Under the pieces are notes generated by a model. That model was not told where the DNA came from, searched no databases, and saw only the letters and a list, made by a program, of their open reading frames with translations. Positions 55,982 to 64,000 of a stretch of DNA of 64,000 nucleotides are shown one piece after another; position 1 is the stretch's first letter; each line of letters starts with the position of its first letter. The position numbers and the translations under genes are program-made. The DNA is taken from contig NZ_JAAALB010000001.1 in assembly GCF_009905545.1 (NCBI RefSeq), positions 186,001 through 250,000 of the forward strand. The letters are read 5' to 3'. The DNA comes from Cellulophaga sp. BC115SP. GTDB lineage: Bacteria; Bacteroidota; Bacteroidia; Cytophagales; Spirosomataceae.

Positions 55982-56036
55982 CTTTCATTTTATTTTCTTT
56001 GCTTGGGTATCATCAAAATAACATTCTGCTACTTGC

Positions 56037-56067
56037 TTGATTTAGATTTGCTCATGGGTTAAATTTG
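56037..56067 (+). promoter_or_regulatory. promoter of the M20 amidohydrolase gene
   Basis: TTG at 56037-56039, a 20-base gap and TAAATTTG at 56060-56067 match the Bacteroidota -33/-7 elements at correct spacing. The site lies 58 bases ahead of the ATG at 56125 and overlaps the start of the longer open frame, so the shorter start is right. Confidence 0.6.
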
Positions 56068-56124
56068 ATATTGGCGCAAATACGTCAAAATATTGTTTTC
56101 CATTCATTCACCAAAACTAAAACC

Positions 56125-57555
56125 ATGAAAAAACTACTGTATGTATGCCTTTGTCTTTGGGTAGGCGTTCCGTGTGCGCTGGCTCAACAAGAAATTACCC
56201 AAGAATTACAACAAAAGTCCATCCAATACGCTGCTTTGTCAGATAAAATTTGGCAATGGGCCGAACCGGGATATTTAGAAGACAAAACCGCCAACGCACT
56301 GATAGAAGAATTGCAAGCGGCTGGTTTTCAAGTACAAAAAGGTGTTGGAGCGATACAAACGGCTTTTATAGCTACCTACGGCACTGGCTCTCCAGTGATT
56401 GGTATTTTGGCAGAAATGGATGCCTTGCCCGGTTTATCACAAGAAGCAGTACCTTTTAGAAAAGCTAAATTTGTGAATGCCTATGGCCATGCTTGCGGAC
56501 ACAACTTGTTTGGTGTGGGCTCGGTTGCGGCAGCCATTGCCACCAAAAATTGGATGGCAAAAGCCCATATCAAAGGAACCATTCGTCTGATTGGCACACC
56601 AGCTGAAGAAGGTGCTGGCGGTGGCAAAACCTACTTGGTAAAAGAAGGCATTTTTAAAGATGTAGATGCTGTATTACACTGGCACCCAGGCGATAACAAC
56701 AACGCTAGTCCGAACTCGTCTTTGGCGTATCGGGTAGCCAATTTTAGTTTTACGGGCTTAGCAGCTCATGCTTCGGCTAGTCCCGAAAAAGGTCGCTCGG
56801 CTTTAGATGCCGTTGAAGCCATGAACTATATGGTAAATTTGATGCGAGAACATATTTCTCCCGAAACACGTATTCATTATGTGATTAAAAACGGTGGACT
56901 TACCTCCAACATCGTCCCCGATTATGCGATGGTCGAATATACAATTCGTAACCCTACTGCACAGGGTTTAGAAGAAATTTGGCAACGCCTCCTCAAAACC
57001 GCAGAAGCGGCAGCTCATGGTACAGAAACGAAAATGAGCTACGAAATTTTGGCAGGATTATACAATTTACTCCCCAATGATATTTTGGCAAAAGAAATGC
57101 AAAAAAGCCTTGAAAAAGTCGGAGGCGTACCTTACACACCTGAAGAAATAGCTTTTGCCGAAAAAATTCGTCAGACGGTAAATGCCCAAACACTTGCCCC
57201 GATCAGTTCTGCCCAAACGGTACGTCCTTATACCACAGACTTGGCTTTTCCTGCTTCTACAGATGTGGGCGATGTGAGTTGGGTAACACCTACGGCTGGA
57301 CTTTCTACGGCTACATGGGTGCCAGGCGTGCCCGCCCACAGCTGGCAAGCTGTTGCCTGCAATGGTATGAGTATTGGGCATAAAGGCATGATGAACGCCG
57401 CCCAAACGATTGCCCTTACGGCTCAAAACTTGTTTAAATCACCCAATTTGATTGAACAAGCCAAAGAGGAATTGTACCAAAGACGAGGAACAAAAATATT
57501 TGAATATAAATCCTTAGCAGGCGATAGAAAGCCTCCATTAGACTACAGAAAATGA
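56125..57555 (+). CDS. M20-family amidohydrolase (AbgB-like), exported
   Basis: 476 residues from the ATG at 56125. Signal peptide MKKLLYVCLCLWVGVPCALA. The peptidase-M20 metal ligands appear in YGHACGHNLFGVG (His and Cys/His), GTPAEEGAGGGKTYLV (Glu pair) and LHWHPGD (His). A dimerisation domain is inserted (about residues 195-310). STDVGDVSWVTPTAG carries the substrate loop and HSWQAVA the last His. The closest type is the p-aminobenzoyl-glutamate hydrolase group. Probably periplasmic; substrate unknown. Promoter upstream is well defined. Confidence 0.9.
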   Translation: MKKLLYVCLCLWVGVPCALAQQEITQELQQKSIQYAALSDKIWQWAEPGYLEDKTANALIEELQAAGFQVQKGVGAIQTAFIATYGTGSPVIGILAEMDALPGLSQEAVPFRKAKFVNAYGHACGHNLFGVGSVAAAIATKNWMAKAHIKGTIRLIGTPAEEGAGGGKTYLVKEGIFKDVDAVLHWHPGDNNNASPNSSLAYRVANFSFTGLAAHASASPEKGRSALDAVEAMNYMVNLMREHISPETRIHYVIKNGGLTSNIVPDYAMVEYTIRNPTAQGLEEIWQRLLKTAEAAAHGTETKMSYEILAGLYNLLPNDILAKEMQKSLEKVGGVPYTPEEIAFAEKIRQTVNAQTLAPISSAQTVRPYTTDLAFPASTDVGDVSWVTPTAGLSTATWVPGVPAHSWQAVACNGMSIGHKGMMNAAQTIALTAQNLFKSPNLIEQAKEELYQRRGTKIFEYKSLAGDRKPPLDYRK

Positions 57556-57630
57556 TAAACTCTTCAAATCATCCAAATTGGACTTTACTAAACTAAGAGT
57601 AGGAAACTATAGCTTTTTATAACATTGACA

Positions 57631-57669
57631 CTTGCAGGATTCTATCCATTTTGGACAGCCTCCTGCAAG
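57631..57669. repeat. hairpin containing reversed GGATAGAATCC word
   Basis: CTTGCAGGA / TCCTGCAAG stem enclosing TTCTATCC, which is the reverse complement of the first word of the GTGCTGGAT repeats. It lies between the convergent M20 and DUF1593 genes and may end one of them, though no T tract is present. Confidence 0.4.
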
Positions 57670-57704
57670 GATTTACAACACTAGCTGGGTACTGTAACTT
57701 ATGA

Positions 57705-59033
57705 TTATTCTACATTTATTACAATTCGTCTATACGCTGTCAATGCAGGGATACCTTTGTCGGTTATTTCTAAAATTAAATGTATTGCTTTACCTACGGC
57801 ATCAGAAGGGATCAGTATTTTACATTTAGATGAAGAGCTCTCTTCTATCGTTATGGCACCTTTATAGATACTTGGTTCATTATAAACAAACCATTTGCAG
57901 TCTATTTGATTTGTATCAGAGTCTTTTGATTTAGAAGCATCTAACATCAAAGTACTTCCTGCTTTAGCTCTTTTATATAAACATTTCAAGGAATAATCAC
58001 CATCTACAACGGCTATAGGGTGATGATTTACAGCAAAATAATCATCTGTAGTAGTCCATAACATACGGGCTGCAAAATTATTCCAGATATGTTGTCTCCA
58101 TTTGTTTATAGCTCCAATACCTTCGTTTGTACTACCATACATGTAATAAGGATCATATTGGGTTTCATCTTTACCGCTTTTGGCAACGAAATCCATGCTA
58201 CGTATTCCGCTTACTTTATTAGAGAGGAATCGTCCACCCCAACCTCCATAGTCTAGGTGATCTGGTACGTTTAAACCATTGGTATAAACATAAAGAAAAG
58301 AAGGTGTATCGCCTTCTGTTGCCCAAATTCTATTGGGGTAATGATTACCTAAAGGTATACTATTCTGCACGTTCTTCTTAGTCCAATCATCTGATGGTGC
58401 CCAACCATAAATTTCTTTGTTGCGTATATATATAAGGTCTGGAAAGTTTTTTGCAATCCATGCTCCCGCATCATCTTGTCCTAGCACATCATAGATTCGA
58501 ATTTTCTTTACAAAGTCTCTTAATGCTTTTTCACTTCGCGTATTCTTTACTTTCCAGAGAGCTTGTGCCACAGTATTCATGCCTCCCCAACCAGCAATCC
58601 AAACCGGACGATTATCTCCTTTCTTATCCACTGCAGAAATAATCAAATCCGACCCTGGCGAATCTTTACCTTCACCCACACCAGACATATTAGATTTTGT
58701 CTGTCCTTGCTTTGTAATTGCCCTTAAATAGTCTGCTTCTGGATAACCGATTGCATGTTTTTTCAAATGGGGTAATACCTCTTGATACCAATTGATAACT
58801 TCAATTATCTTGGCAGTCTTGTCTGGGTCATCCATCCAAACCTGTGAACTTACAAGTCCTTCAATATCTATTGCATTGGCACAGACCAAAAGGTGAATCA
58901 TGGATTGGGTATCGTCTGGGTCTGTACCACCAAGATCTGTTGTGACAATAAGCCGATGATTATCGCCGTTATTAGTTTGCGCAGAACAATATTCTACGTA
59001 AATAAGAAATGTAAAAAGAAGAATATATTTCAT
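57705..59033 (-). CDS. DUF1593 protein (nucleoside-hydrolase-like, Sde182-type), secreted
   Basis: 442 residues. Signal peptide MKYILLFTFLIYVEYCSAQ. The first 300 residues are nucleoside-hydrolase-like: IVTTDLGGTDPDDTQSMIHL holds the Asp cluster for calcium, with IAGWGGMNTVAQALW, RIYDVLGQDDAGAW and IWATEGDTPSFLYV following. The C-terminal 120 residues form a beta-sandwich (AGSTLMLDASKSKDSDTNQI, AYRRIVINVE) like the second domain of cellulose-binding Sde182 proteins. It may cleave glycosidic bonds of nucleoside-like or polysaccharide substrates outside the cell. Assignment is by family resemblance; catalytic detail is inference. Confidence 0.88.
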   Translation of the reverse strand: MKYILLFTFLIYVEYCSAQTNNGDNHRLIVTTDLGGTDPDDTQSMIHLLVCANAIDIEGLVSSQVWMDDPDKTAKIIEVINWYQEVLPHLKKHAIGYPEADYLRAITKQGQTKSNMSGVGEGKDSPGSDLIISAVDKKGDNRPVWIAGWGGMNTVAQALWKVKNTRSEKALRDFVKKIRIYDVLGQDDAGAWIAKNFPDLIYIRNKEIYGWAPSDDWTKKNVQNSIPLGNHYPNRIWATEGDTPSFLYVYTNGLNVPDHLDYGGWGGRFLSNKVSGIRSMDFVAKSGKDETQYDPYYMYGSTNEGIGAINKWRQHIWNNFAARMLWTTTDDYFAVNHHPIAVVDGDYSLKCLYKRAKAGSTLMLDASKSKDSDTNQIDCKWFVYNEPSIYKGAITIEESSSSKCKILIPSDAVGKAIHLILEITDKGIPALTAYRRIVINVE

Positions 59034-59313
59034 TCTATATATTGTATAAGTTTTACCTGCTCTCTAATTCGTATTTTATATTTATATCAAGATACGAAGT
59101 ATCATTTTGTCATACTTGTTCACAACAAGCATATAATTACCATAACATTAATAATAATATATCCGTGAACTAAATTTGCTGTTCCATTCTGACTATAAGC
59201 TCCTTCAAATAAATGATATACGATTAACTAATATCGTCATGTAACTTAGTTTTGACACTTAAAACTATCCTTTTATCCTTTTATTGCCAATCACTCGACC
59301 AATCTCCCAAAAA
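59034..59313. other. gene-free spacer
   Basis: AT-rich, no convincing gene. It contains ATACGATTAACTAATATCGT, close to ATACGATTAACTAATAACAT at about 1406. Promoter region for the DUF1593 gene. Confidence 0.35.
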
Positions 59314-59340
59314 AGAGGTTGGCAGATTATACCAACCTCT
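59314..59340 (-). terminator. terminator of the secreted-protein gene at 59485
   Basis: AGAGGTTGG / CCAACCTCT stem with a nine-base loop; on the minus strand it runs into CTTTTTT. It lies inside a 70-codon frame that is therefore unlikely to be a gene. Confidence 0.65.
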
Positions 59341-59484
59341 AGTACTGCTGAAGTATTGATTTTCGCTCGCAACGAAAAATAGTTACTCCTTATCTTATTG
59401 AATTTCTGCCAATAAAAGCGCTTTGCGGTGCTGTTATTGCTGTCCTCCTTAGGCTTATATTTCTTTTCTTTAATCAAAAATTGA

Positions 59485-60522
59485 TTAAAGTCTGTTGATT
59501 CCTCCTGCGCTTACGCCACAACCTATACTGGTGGTATTACTTGTGGCATTGTTGTTATTGGTGTTGGTTTCTCCCCCACCCGATACTTGTGCGGTGATGG
59601 TAAAAGCACCCAGACTCGTTGGTGTTACCGTTAATGGAAAATTGATGCTTCCGCTTGCAGGCAAATTGGGTGCGGGATTAGTACAGGTGACTGTCGTTGT
59701 CCCTGAGAATGTGCCTGCAACGGCACAAGTCCAGCCGTTGCCTCCTCCACTATTGAATGTCAAACCTGCGGGCAAACTAAAACTTTCTGACACAATTCCT
59801 GAACTAAGGCCTGAGCCTACATTCATGACACTGACGGTATAGCTGTAAGCCGTATTGGGAGCACCAGAAGATGGTGCAGTCAATGACGTTATCAAGTCGG
59901 GGACGGGAGCTGTGAGACATACTGCGGGTCCACCATAATTATCTTTGTAGGCGTCGGAGAGACTTTCTTTAATCCTTGAAAGGTAGATAGAGCAATCAGT
60001 ATTTAGCAAGGCTGTTCCCGTTCGGCTTGGTAAATCTATGCCATTTTGATACATGCGGATATTTCCTAAACAATTTTGCAGTCTAAAACGAAACAAGGGA
60101 ATTTCAACATCTTTTGTGATCGTATTTGTAAGCCGTGGTGAGCCAGTCATTCCTATAAAAGCATACTCTGTATTAGCATCGTAGGTAGATCGCTGAATAG
60201 TCCACAAATATGAACCAAGATTGTCTGAAGGTACTAAATCTTCAATACTTCCTAGGAGGTTAAGTACCGTTGAGCCTGTATAAGAGATAGGAGAAAACGT
60301 TCCTATGGGGGCAACTACTGTAAATTGTATGGTAGAAATGTTGTTACTGGGACTTACTGAACTCAGCGTGGTATCCGACTTCATGGTTCCATAGTAGTAG
60401 CCATCTGAGCGTAACTCTATTTTAAAACTAATATGAGGATTCACTAATTTTTGAGCAAAAGTAGTATTGCAGCTTGCTATAAGTCCTATTAGAAGGAATA
60501 AATAATGTAGAAACGCTTTCAT
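59485..60522 (-). CDS. secreted protein with DUF11-like C-terminal domain, possibly truncated
   Basis: 345 residues. Signal peptide MKAFLHYLFLLIGLIASCNT. The N-terminal 200 residues form a cohesin-like beta sandwich often found in large Bacteroidota surface proteins (VNPHISFKIELRSDGYYYG, STIQFTVVAPIGTFSPISYT, IPLFRFRLQNCLGNIRMYQN). Residues 210-340 are a DUF11 repeat (APNTAYSYTVSVMNVGSGLS, WTCAVAGTF, FTITAQVSGGGETNTNNN). It then stops abruptly at CGVSAGGINRL without a sorting tail; homologues of this type usually continue with more repeats. A terminator follows 145 bases on. Confidence 0.8.
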   Translation of the reverse strand: MKAFLHYLFLLIGLIASCNTTFAQKLVNPHISFKIELRSDGYYYGTMKSDTTLSSVSPSNNISTIQFTVVAPIGTFSPISYTGSTVLNLLGSIEDLVPSDNLGSYLWTIQRSTYDANTEYAFIGMTGSPRLTNTITKDVEIPLFRFRLQNCLGNIRMYQNGIDLPSRTGTALLNTDCSIYLSRIKESLSDAYKDNYGGPAVCLTAPVPDLITSLTAPSSGAPNTAYSYTVSVMNVGSGLSSGIVSESFSLPAGLTFNSGGGNGWTCAVAGTFSGTTTVTCTNPAPNLPASGSINFPLTVTPTSLGAFTITAQVSGGGETNTNNNNATSNTTSIGCGVSAGGINRL

Positions 60523-60656
60523 AAGATTTTATTAATTTGATGTTTTTTGAACTACACAAAACATGCCAAATACACTTTAATAGGTTTTTGGGTATCAGCC
60601 CTTTAAAAAAAGAAGCCAATACCCTAACCAATTTTTTTATTTAGCGATTTTATAAG

Positions 60657-61161
60657 TATTAATGCAAAATAAAATTGCATTAATACGCTTTAGGCTGTAA
60701 GCCGTAGGCATTAGGCAAAAAAGCATCTAATACTTCATAAAAAATACTATCTAACTTTTAGCCTACTGCATAAAGCCTAGAGCTTAGTGCGGGTAAAATT
60801 AATTATATTTTGCCCACTAACTTAGGTATTAGTACAACATAAAATTGAATTAATACGCTTCAGACCGTAAGCCGTAGGCATTAGGCAAAAAAGCATCTAA
60901 TACTTCATAAAAAATACTATCTAACTTTTAACCTACTGCATAAAGCCTAGAGCTTAGTGCGGGTAAAATTAATTATATTTTGCCCACTAACTTAGGTATT
61001 AGTACAACATAAAATTGAATTAATACGCTTAAGACTGTAAGCCGTAGGCATTAGGCAAAAAAGCTTCTATTACTTCATGAGAAATACTATCTAACTTTTA
61101 ACCTACTGCATAAAGCCCAGAGCTTAGTGCGGGTAAAATAATTTTAATTTTGACCGCTAAC
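60657..61161. repeat. three-copy tandem repeat, period 170 bp
   Basis: The word TAATACGCTT occurs at 60681, 60851 and 61021, exactly 170 apart. Copies are more than 90 percent alike over most of their length. Each holds GTAAGCCGTAGGCATTAGGC, CTACTGCATAAAGCCTAGAG and TGCGGGTAAAATTAATTAT. It is the same family as dispersed copies elsewhere. It fills the spacer between two secreted-protein genes and has no coding capacity. Confidence 0.9.
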
Positions 61162-61267
61162 ATATAATGTTGTAAATTTTTAAAGTTAACATACTTAAAC
61201 AGACTACGTAAAGACTGCGTGGTTTTTAGAAAAAAGCTAAACGGCTTAGCTTTCATTGAATAGATAT

Positions 61268-63700
61268 TTAAGGTAATTGCTGAAAAATAATAAAATTATT
61301 TAGCTTTTCAGCGTTTTCAGGGTGTGTAAATATTTCGTTGAATAATAAATTTATATCATTGTTCGGTCCTTGTAAAATGGTATTCCCATCCAGATTTAAG
61401 TCTGCTCGCAAATACCCAGTTACCATATAATTATTCAAATTTTCTGTATTATTAGGATCTGTCAAAATGACACTTCCCACAAAGGTTCTATCATTGTTTG
61501 GACCTTGATATATGACAAATCTATCAGGACTGGCATTACCTCCCCACAGCGCACGAATACCTCCAACATCCATCATCGGATAAGCACTAAATTCTGGATC
61601 TGTATTAGATTTTGTATATAAGCTCACACTTGGGCTGGTAAAATCAATCAAATTAAAACAAGCACCTGTCAGTGGATAACTCAAAGCACTCATGGCAGCC
61701 AAATGATTTCGGTGGCGAATAGCGATATAATAATTGTTGTTATTTACATTCATGAGCCTCAAACAACTTACCCCATCTACATCGACAATATCTCCATCTC
61801 GCTGTATGAGTCCTGAGCGGCTCGATAATATACTTGCGGGATTATTTTTATCTCGTAACTCTACCGAGACCCAATCTACAATAGCGTTGTTTCCTGTTAC
61901 AGCCAGAACATCAGCAGTAGTAACTTCGTCTGGTCCAGAATGCGGAATATCTGCGTAAGCTCCTTTCCCGTAAGGTTGTACCAGCGGTATAAGCCCTAGT
62001 GATCGTAAATTGTCTTGCATTAGTCCATCGATAGGATTATACGCACCTTTGAGGAAAACTTTCAACGATACCCTTACAGAAAATTGCGACACAAATATAG
62101 TCGTAACATTTGATTGAGCCGCAGTGTTTCCATTAGTAGCAACGACATCTCCGCCTCCATATACACCTGCCTTGTTGTAAAAAGTGCCTGCTTGCAAGGC
62201 CGCCACAGTTATAGTAACAGCACTACTGCCTCCAGCAAGAATACTATTGGTACGAGTACAAGTAACCAATTGCCCCGAAGCACTACAACCCCAGCCTGTA
62301 TTGACCGTTGCTGAAACCAAAGCCAAACCCATTTGGAGCGTATCTTTGATAATAATCATACCTGAGGTTGGTACTGATCCTGTATTATTTACAGTAAGGG
62401 TATAGGTAAAATTATCGAAAAGAGAATAAAACCCTGAAGAAACAGCTTTTGTAATGCTCAAACGTGGTGATGACCCTGTAACAGTGATATTCACCACCGC
62501 ATTGGCACAAACACTAGGACTTACCGCCGTATTACAAACTTGATAATTCACCGAAACAGTTGTGCCTTGCTCAGAGGCTAGTGGCGAATACGTCATAAAT
62601 CCAGTAGTCGGTGAAAAAGTAACGGTTCCTTGTGCAGTACCTCCAGAGCGAGTAATACTTAAAGTTATATTAGGTAAAAAATCGTCATTTGCTAATACAT
62701 TAACGGATCCAATTGACCCAAAATTTGTAGTTAAAACATCATTGTTGGCTGTTGGAGTTTTAGGATTAGGATCTGTAAAATTTGAATTTCCATCCTTATC
62801 ACAGTCACCCGTTCGCCAAGTCATACTTGTGTTAGCTATTACTTGGTCTATGGCATTGTAACTGCACAAATCAAGAGGATGAGTGTTATCAGCGACAGTA
62901 AGTGGATTTCTATCCAAACCATTAATTTCATCTTTATTGGTAACTCCATCTCCGTCACAATCGCCCGAACTTGTTGCCATAAGCGTTACTTGTGTAAGAT
63001 TCAAACTACAAGCACTTTTAGGATCCGTATTATCGGCTATTGTCGATGGATTACCATCCAAGCCCGTTGCTTCAGCATAATTAGTTACCCCATCGCCATC
63101 ACAGTCAGCATTACGCCATACTAGAGTAGTATTTGCAATCACTTGCCCTGTACCCCAGTTACATGGGTCATTAGGTGCTGGGTCAGAAATGTCAGGGTCG
63201 CCATCACCATCGCTATCAGTGCCACCCGCAGCAATTGTAATAGAGGTGGTGCTATTGTCATTCCCTGTTAAATTACCAACCGTTTGAGGACCGTTAAAAC
63301 CCATTGTGCCTGTAACCGTGAGAGGTCCCCCGATGTTTACCCCAGTATATCCCAATACAATATGAGAACACTCGCCAGGGGCAATAGCCACCGTGTTTTC
63401 TAACCTAATAGATTGACCGTCATTTGTTAAGACATTCCATCCAGCGAAAGTAATAGGAACAACGGTATTTCCAACTAAACTACTCGGAAAGCTAATTAAA
63501 GGGCGAAGTTTTCCTGCTACTGCATTACGACTACCACCATCATTATTACAAATATCAACCATTACCCGACCCAAGGCAGAGCCTTGAGTCAGTGTAGCAG
63601 GTTGGTTAATGATATTGATACTAACATCCTGCGCCTTTATTTTTACACTAAAAAGTGTCAAGCAGGCTAAGAGAATTCGGATTTTCTTCAAAATATTCAT
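61268..63700 (-). CDS. large secreted surface protein: TSP3-like repeats, cadherin-like domain, DUF11, conserved C-terminal module
   Basis: 810 residues. Signal peptide MNILKKIRILLACLTLFSVK. An N-terminal beta domain of about 130 residues comes first. Residues about 155-310 hold thrombospondin-3-like calcium loops (GTDSDGDGDPDISDPAPND, DCDGDGVTNYAE, DCDGDGVTNKDE). A bacterial Ig/cadherin-like domain follows (NVLANDDFLPNITLSITRSG). Next is a DUF11 domain (about residues 410-540: FDNFTYTLTVNNTGSVPTSG). The C-terminal 260 residues (VRVSLKVFLKGAYNPIDGLM, ending in DLNLDGNTILQGPNND and FIIFQQLP) are a module seen at the end of many Bacteroidota surface proteins. It contains a dockerin-like calcium loop. 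Likely adhesin or matrix protein. Confidence 0.9.
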   Translation of the reverse strand: MNILKKIRILLACLTLFSVKIKAQDVSINIINQPATLTQGSALGRVMVDICNNDGGSRNAVAGKLRPLISFPSSLVGNTVVPITFAGWNVLTNDGQSIRLENTVAIAPGECSHIVLGYTGVNIGGPLTVTGTMGFNGPQTVGNLTGNDNSTTSITIAAGGTDSDGDGDPDISDPAPNDPCNWGTGQVIANTTLVWRNADCDGDGVTNYAEATGLDGNPSTIADNTDPKSACSLNLTQVTLMATSSGDCDGDGVTNKDEINGLDRNPLTVADNTHPLDLCSYNAIDQVIANTSMTWRTGDCDKDGNSNFTDPNPKTPTANNDVLTTNFGSIGSVNVLANDDFLPNITLSITRSGGTAQGTVTFSPTTGFMTYSPLASEQGTTVSVNYQVCNTAVSPSVCANAVVNITVTGSSPRLSITKAVSSGFYSLFDNFTYTLTVNNTGSVPTSGMIIIKDTLQMGLALVSATVNTGWGCSASGQLVTCTRTNSILAGGSSAVTITVAALQAGTFYNKAGVYGGGDVVATNGNTAAQSNVTTIFVSQFSVRVSLKVFLKGAYNPIDGLMQDNLRSLGLIPLVQPYGKGAYADIPHSGPDEVTTADVLAVTGNNAIVDWVSVELRDKNNPASILSSRSGLIQRDGDIVDVDGVSCLRLMNVNNNNYYIAIRHRNHLAAMSALSYPLTGACFNLIDFTSPSVSLYTKSNTDPEFSAYPMMDVGGIRALWGGNASPDRFVIYQGPNNDRTFVGSVILTDPNNTENLNNYMVTGYLRADLNLDGNTILQGPNNDINLLFNEIFTHPENAEKLNNFIIFQQLP

Positions 63701-63718
63701 GAGGCTTGCTTGGTTTTA

Positions 63719-64000
63719 TTAGTTGGCAGTAACTTTTGTTTCAACAATATTATTGCTTACACGTTCTTCGCCTGCCGAACCATAGATGATAGTAACTGTG
63801 ATATTTTGGCTTGTCATACTTGGTGTGCCTACTTTTCGAGTAATAGTAAACCCTACTACTTTTTTGGTATTTTGTAAGGTAACACTTCCTGCTTTGGCTG
63901 TGACAGTAATTGAGTTTTCATTTTCTGTAAAATCCCAATCACTATTAGTATTCGAAGTACCACCCAATACGTCAGACAAACCAGAGGTTGTAGAATAAGT
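63719..64000 (-). CDS. C-terminal part of a secreted or surface protein, cut by the window edge
   Basis: The frame is open through 64000; the last 94 codons are visible (YSTTSGLSDVLGG, WDFTENENSITVTAKAGSVT, VSNNIVETKVTAN at the end). The TTG at 63979 is an ordinary leucine codon in frame, not the start. The sequence is beta-rich and immunoglobulin-like. It ends 18 bases before the 810-residue gene, so the two are probably one operon. No sorting tail is visible. Confidence 0.6.
   Translation of the reverse strand, partial: TYSTTSGLSDVLGGTSNTNSDWDFTENENSITVTAKAGSVTLQNTKKVVGFTITRKVGTPSMTSQNITVTIIYGSAGEERVSNNIVETKVTAN

Noticed and set aside
59265-59477. 70-codon minus-strand frame after the DUF11 protein
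   Set aside because: A terminator hairpin lies inside it and it has no clear homology; a faint likeness to the start of DUF1016-type proteins is too weak.
60657-61161. CRISPR array
   Set aside because: Period of 170 bp with whole-unit similarity and no short repeat/unique spacer alternation; no cas genes.

Overview
The window looks like part of a chromosome from a Bacteroidota bacterium, most likely order Cytophagales (a Spirosomaceae-type genus; the genus cannot be fixed from the sequence). The DNA is AT-rich and several genes have the TAnnTTTG -7 box of Bacteroidota promoters. One protein carries a type IX secretion sorting tail, and there are many secreted or lipoprotein genes, families such as DUF2911, DUF3667, DUF4260 and DUF1593, and GH29 fucosidase and OmpA-like proteins. 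There is one tRNA (Arg, CCU). I found no rRNA, CRISPR array, intact insertion sequence or prophage.

Layout. 0-13.8 kb is mostly minus strand: a class V aminotransferase, a plus-strand GH29 alpha-L-fucosidase, FtsK, PyrD, a LolA-like periplasmic protein, an MFS exporter, a TIM-barrel sugar-phosphate isomerase and an OmpA-domain protein. 14.8-22.8 kb holds a secreted protein resembling phage virion/beta-helix proteins, AhcY, a membrane-anchored coiled-coil protein, MurF and a T9SS FG-GAP protein. 23.4-30.7 kb is a complete six-gene ebo cluster (eboA-F), the most notable system here. It is known as a metabolite-traffic cluster: in cyanobacteria it is needed to get the scytonemin precursor into the periplasm. 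30.7-43 kb carries a lipoprotein, an orphan possible DNA-binding protein, tRNA-Arg, HflX, a soluble AAA+ protein fused to an M41 (FtsH-type) peptidase domain, DUF2911, two metallo-beta-lactamase-fold hydrolases, and atpG/atpA without their usual partners. 43.6-49.5 kb is an accessory stretch of small unknown genes with two Crp/Fnr regulators, an SMR transporter, DUF2200, DUF4260 and the frameshifted tail of a tyrosine phosphatase. 49.7-57.6 kb is all plus strand: DUF3667, PnuC-NadR (NAD salvage), an alpha/beta hydrolase, an acyltransferase and an M20 amidohydrolase. 57.7-64 kb is minus strand: a DUF1593 hydrolase and large secreted DUF11/TSP3 surface proteins, the last running off the window edge.

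A second theme is the repeat content of the spacers. At least five dispersed families recur: a MITE-like element with nested inverted repeats around TTTCGGAAATAA; a roughly 170-bp element around GCCTACGGCTTACAGCC, which also forms a three-copy tandem array; a hairpin element GTGCTGGAT-agga-ATCCAGCAC placed after successive stop codons at 49-56 kb; a GAGACGCAATGC unit next to terminator hairpins; and a GTGAATTGTGAATG family. Members of two families sit inside the ebo cluster spacers, while eboD-E-F stay tightly packed.
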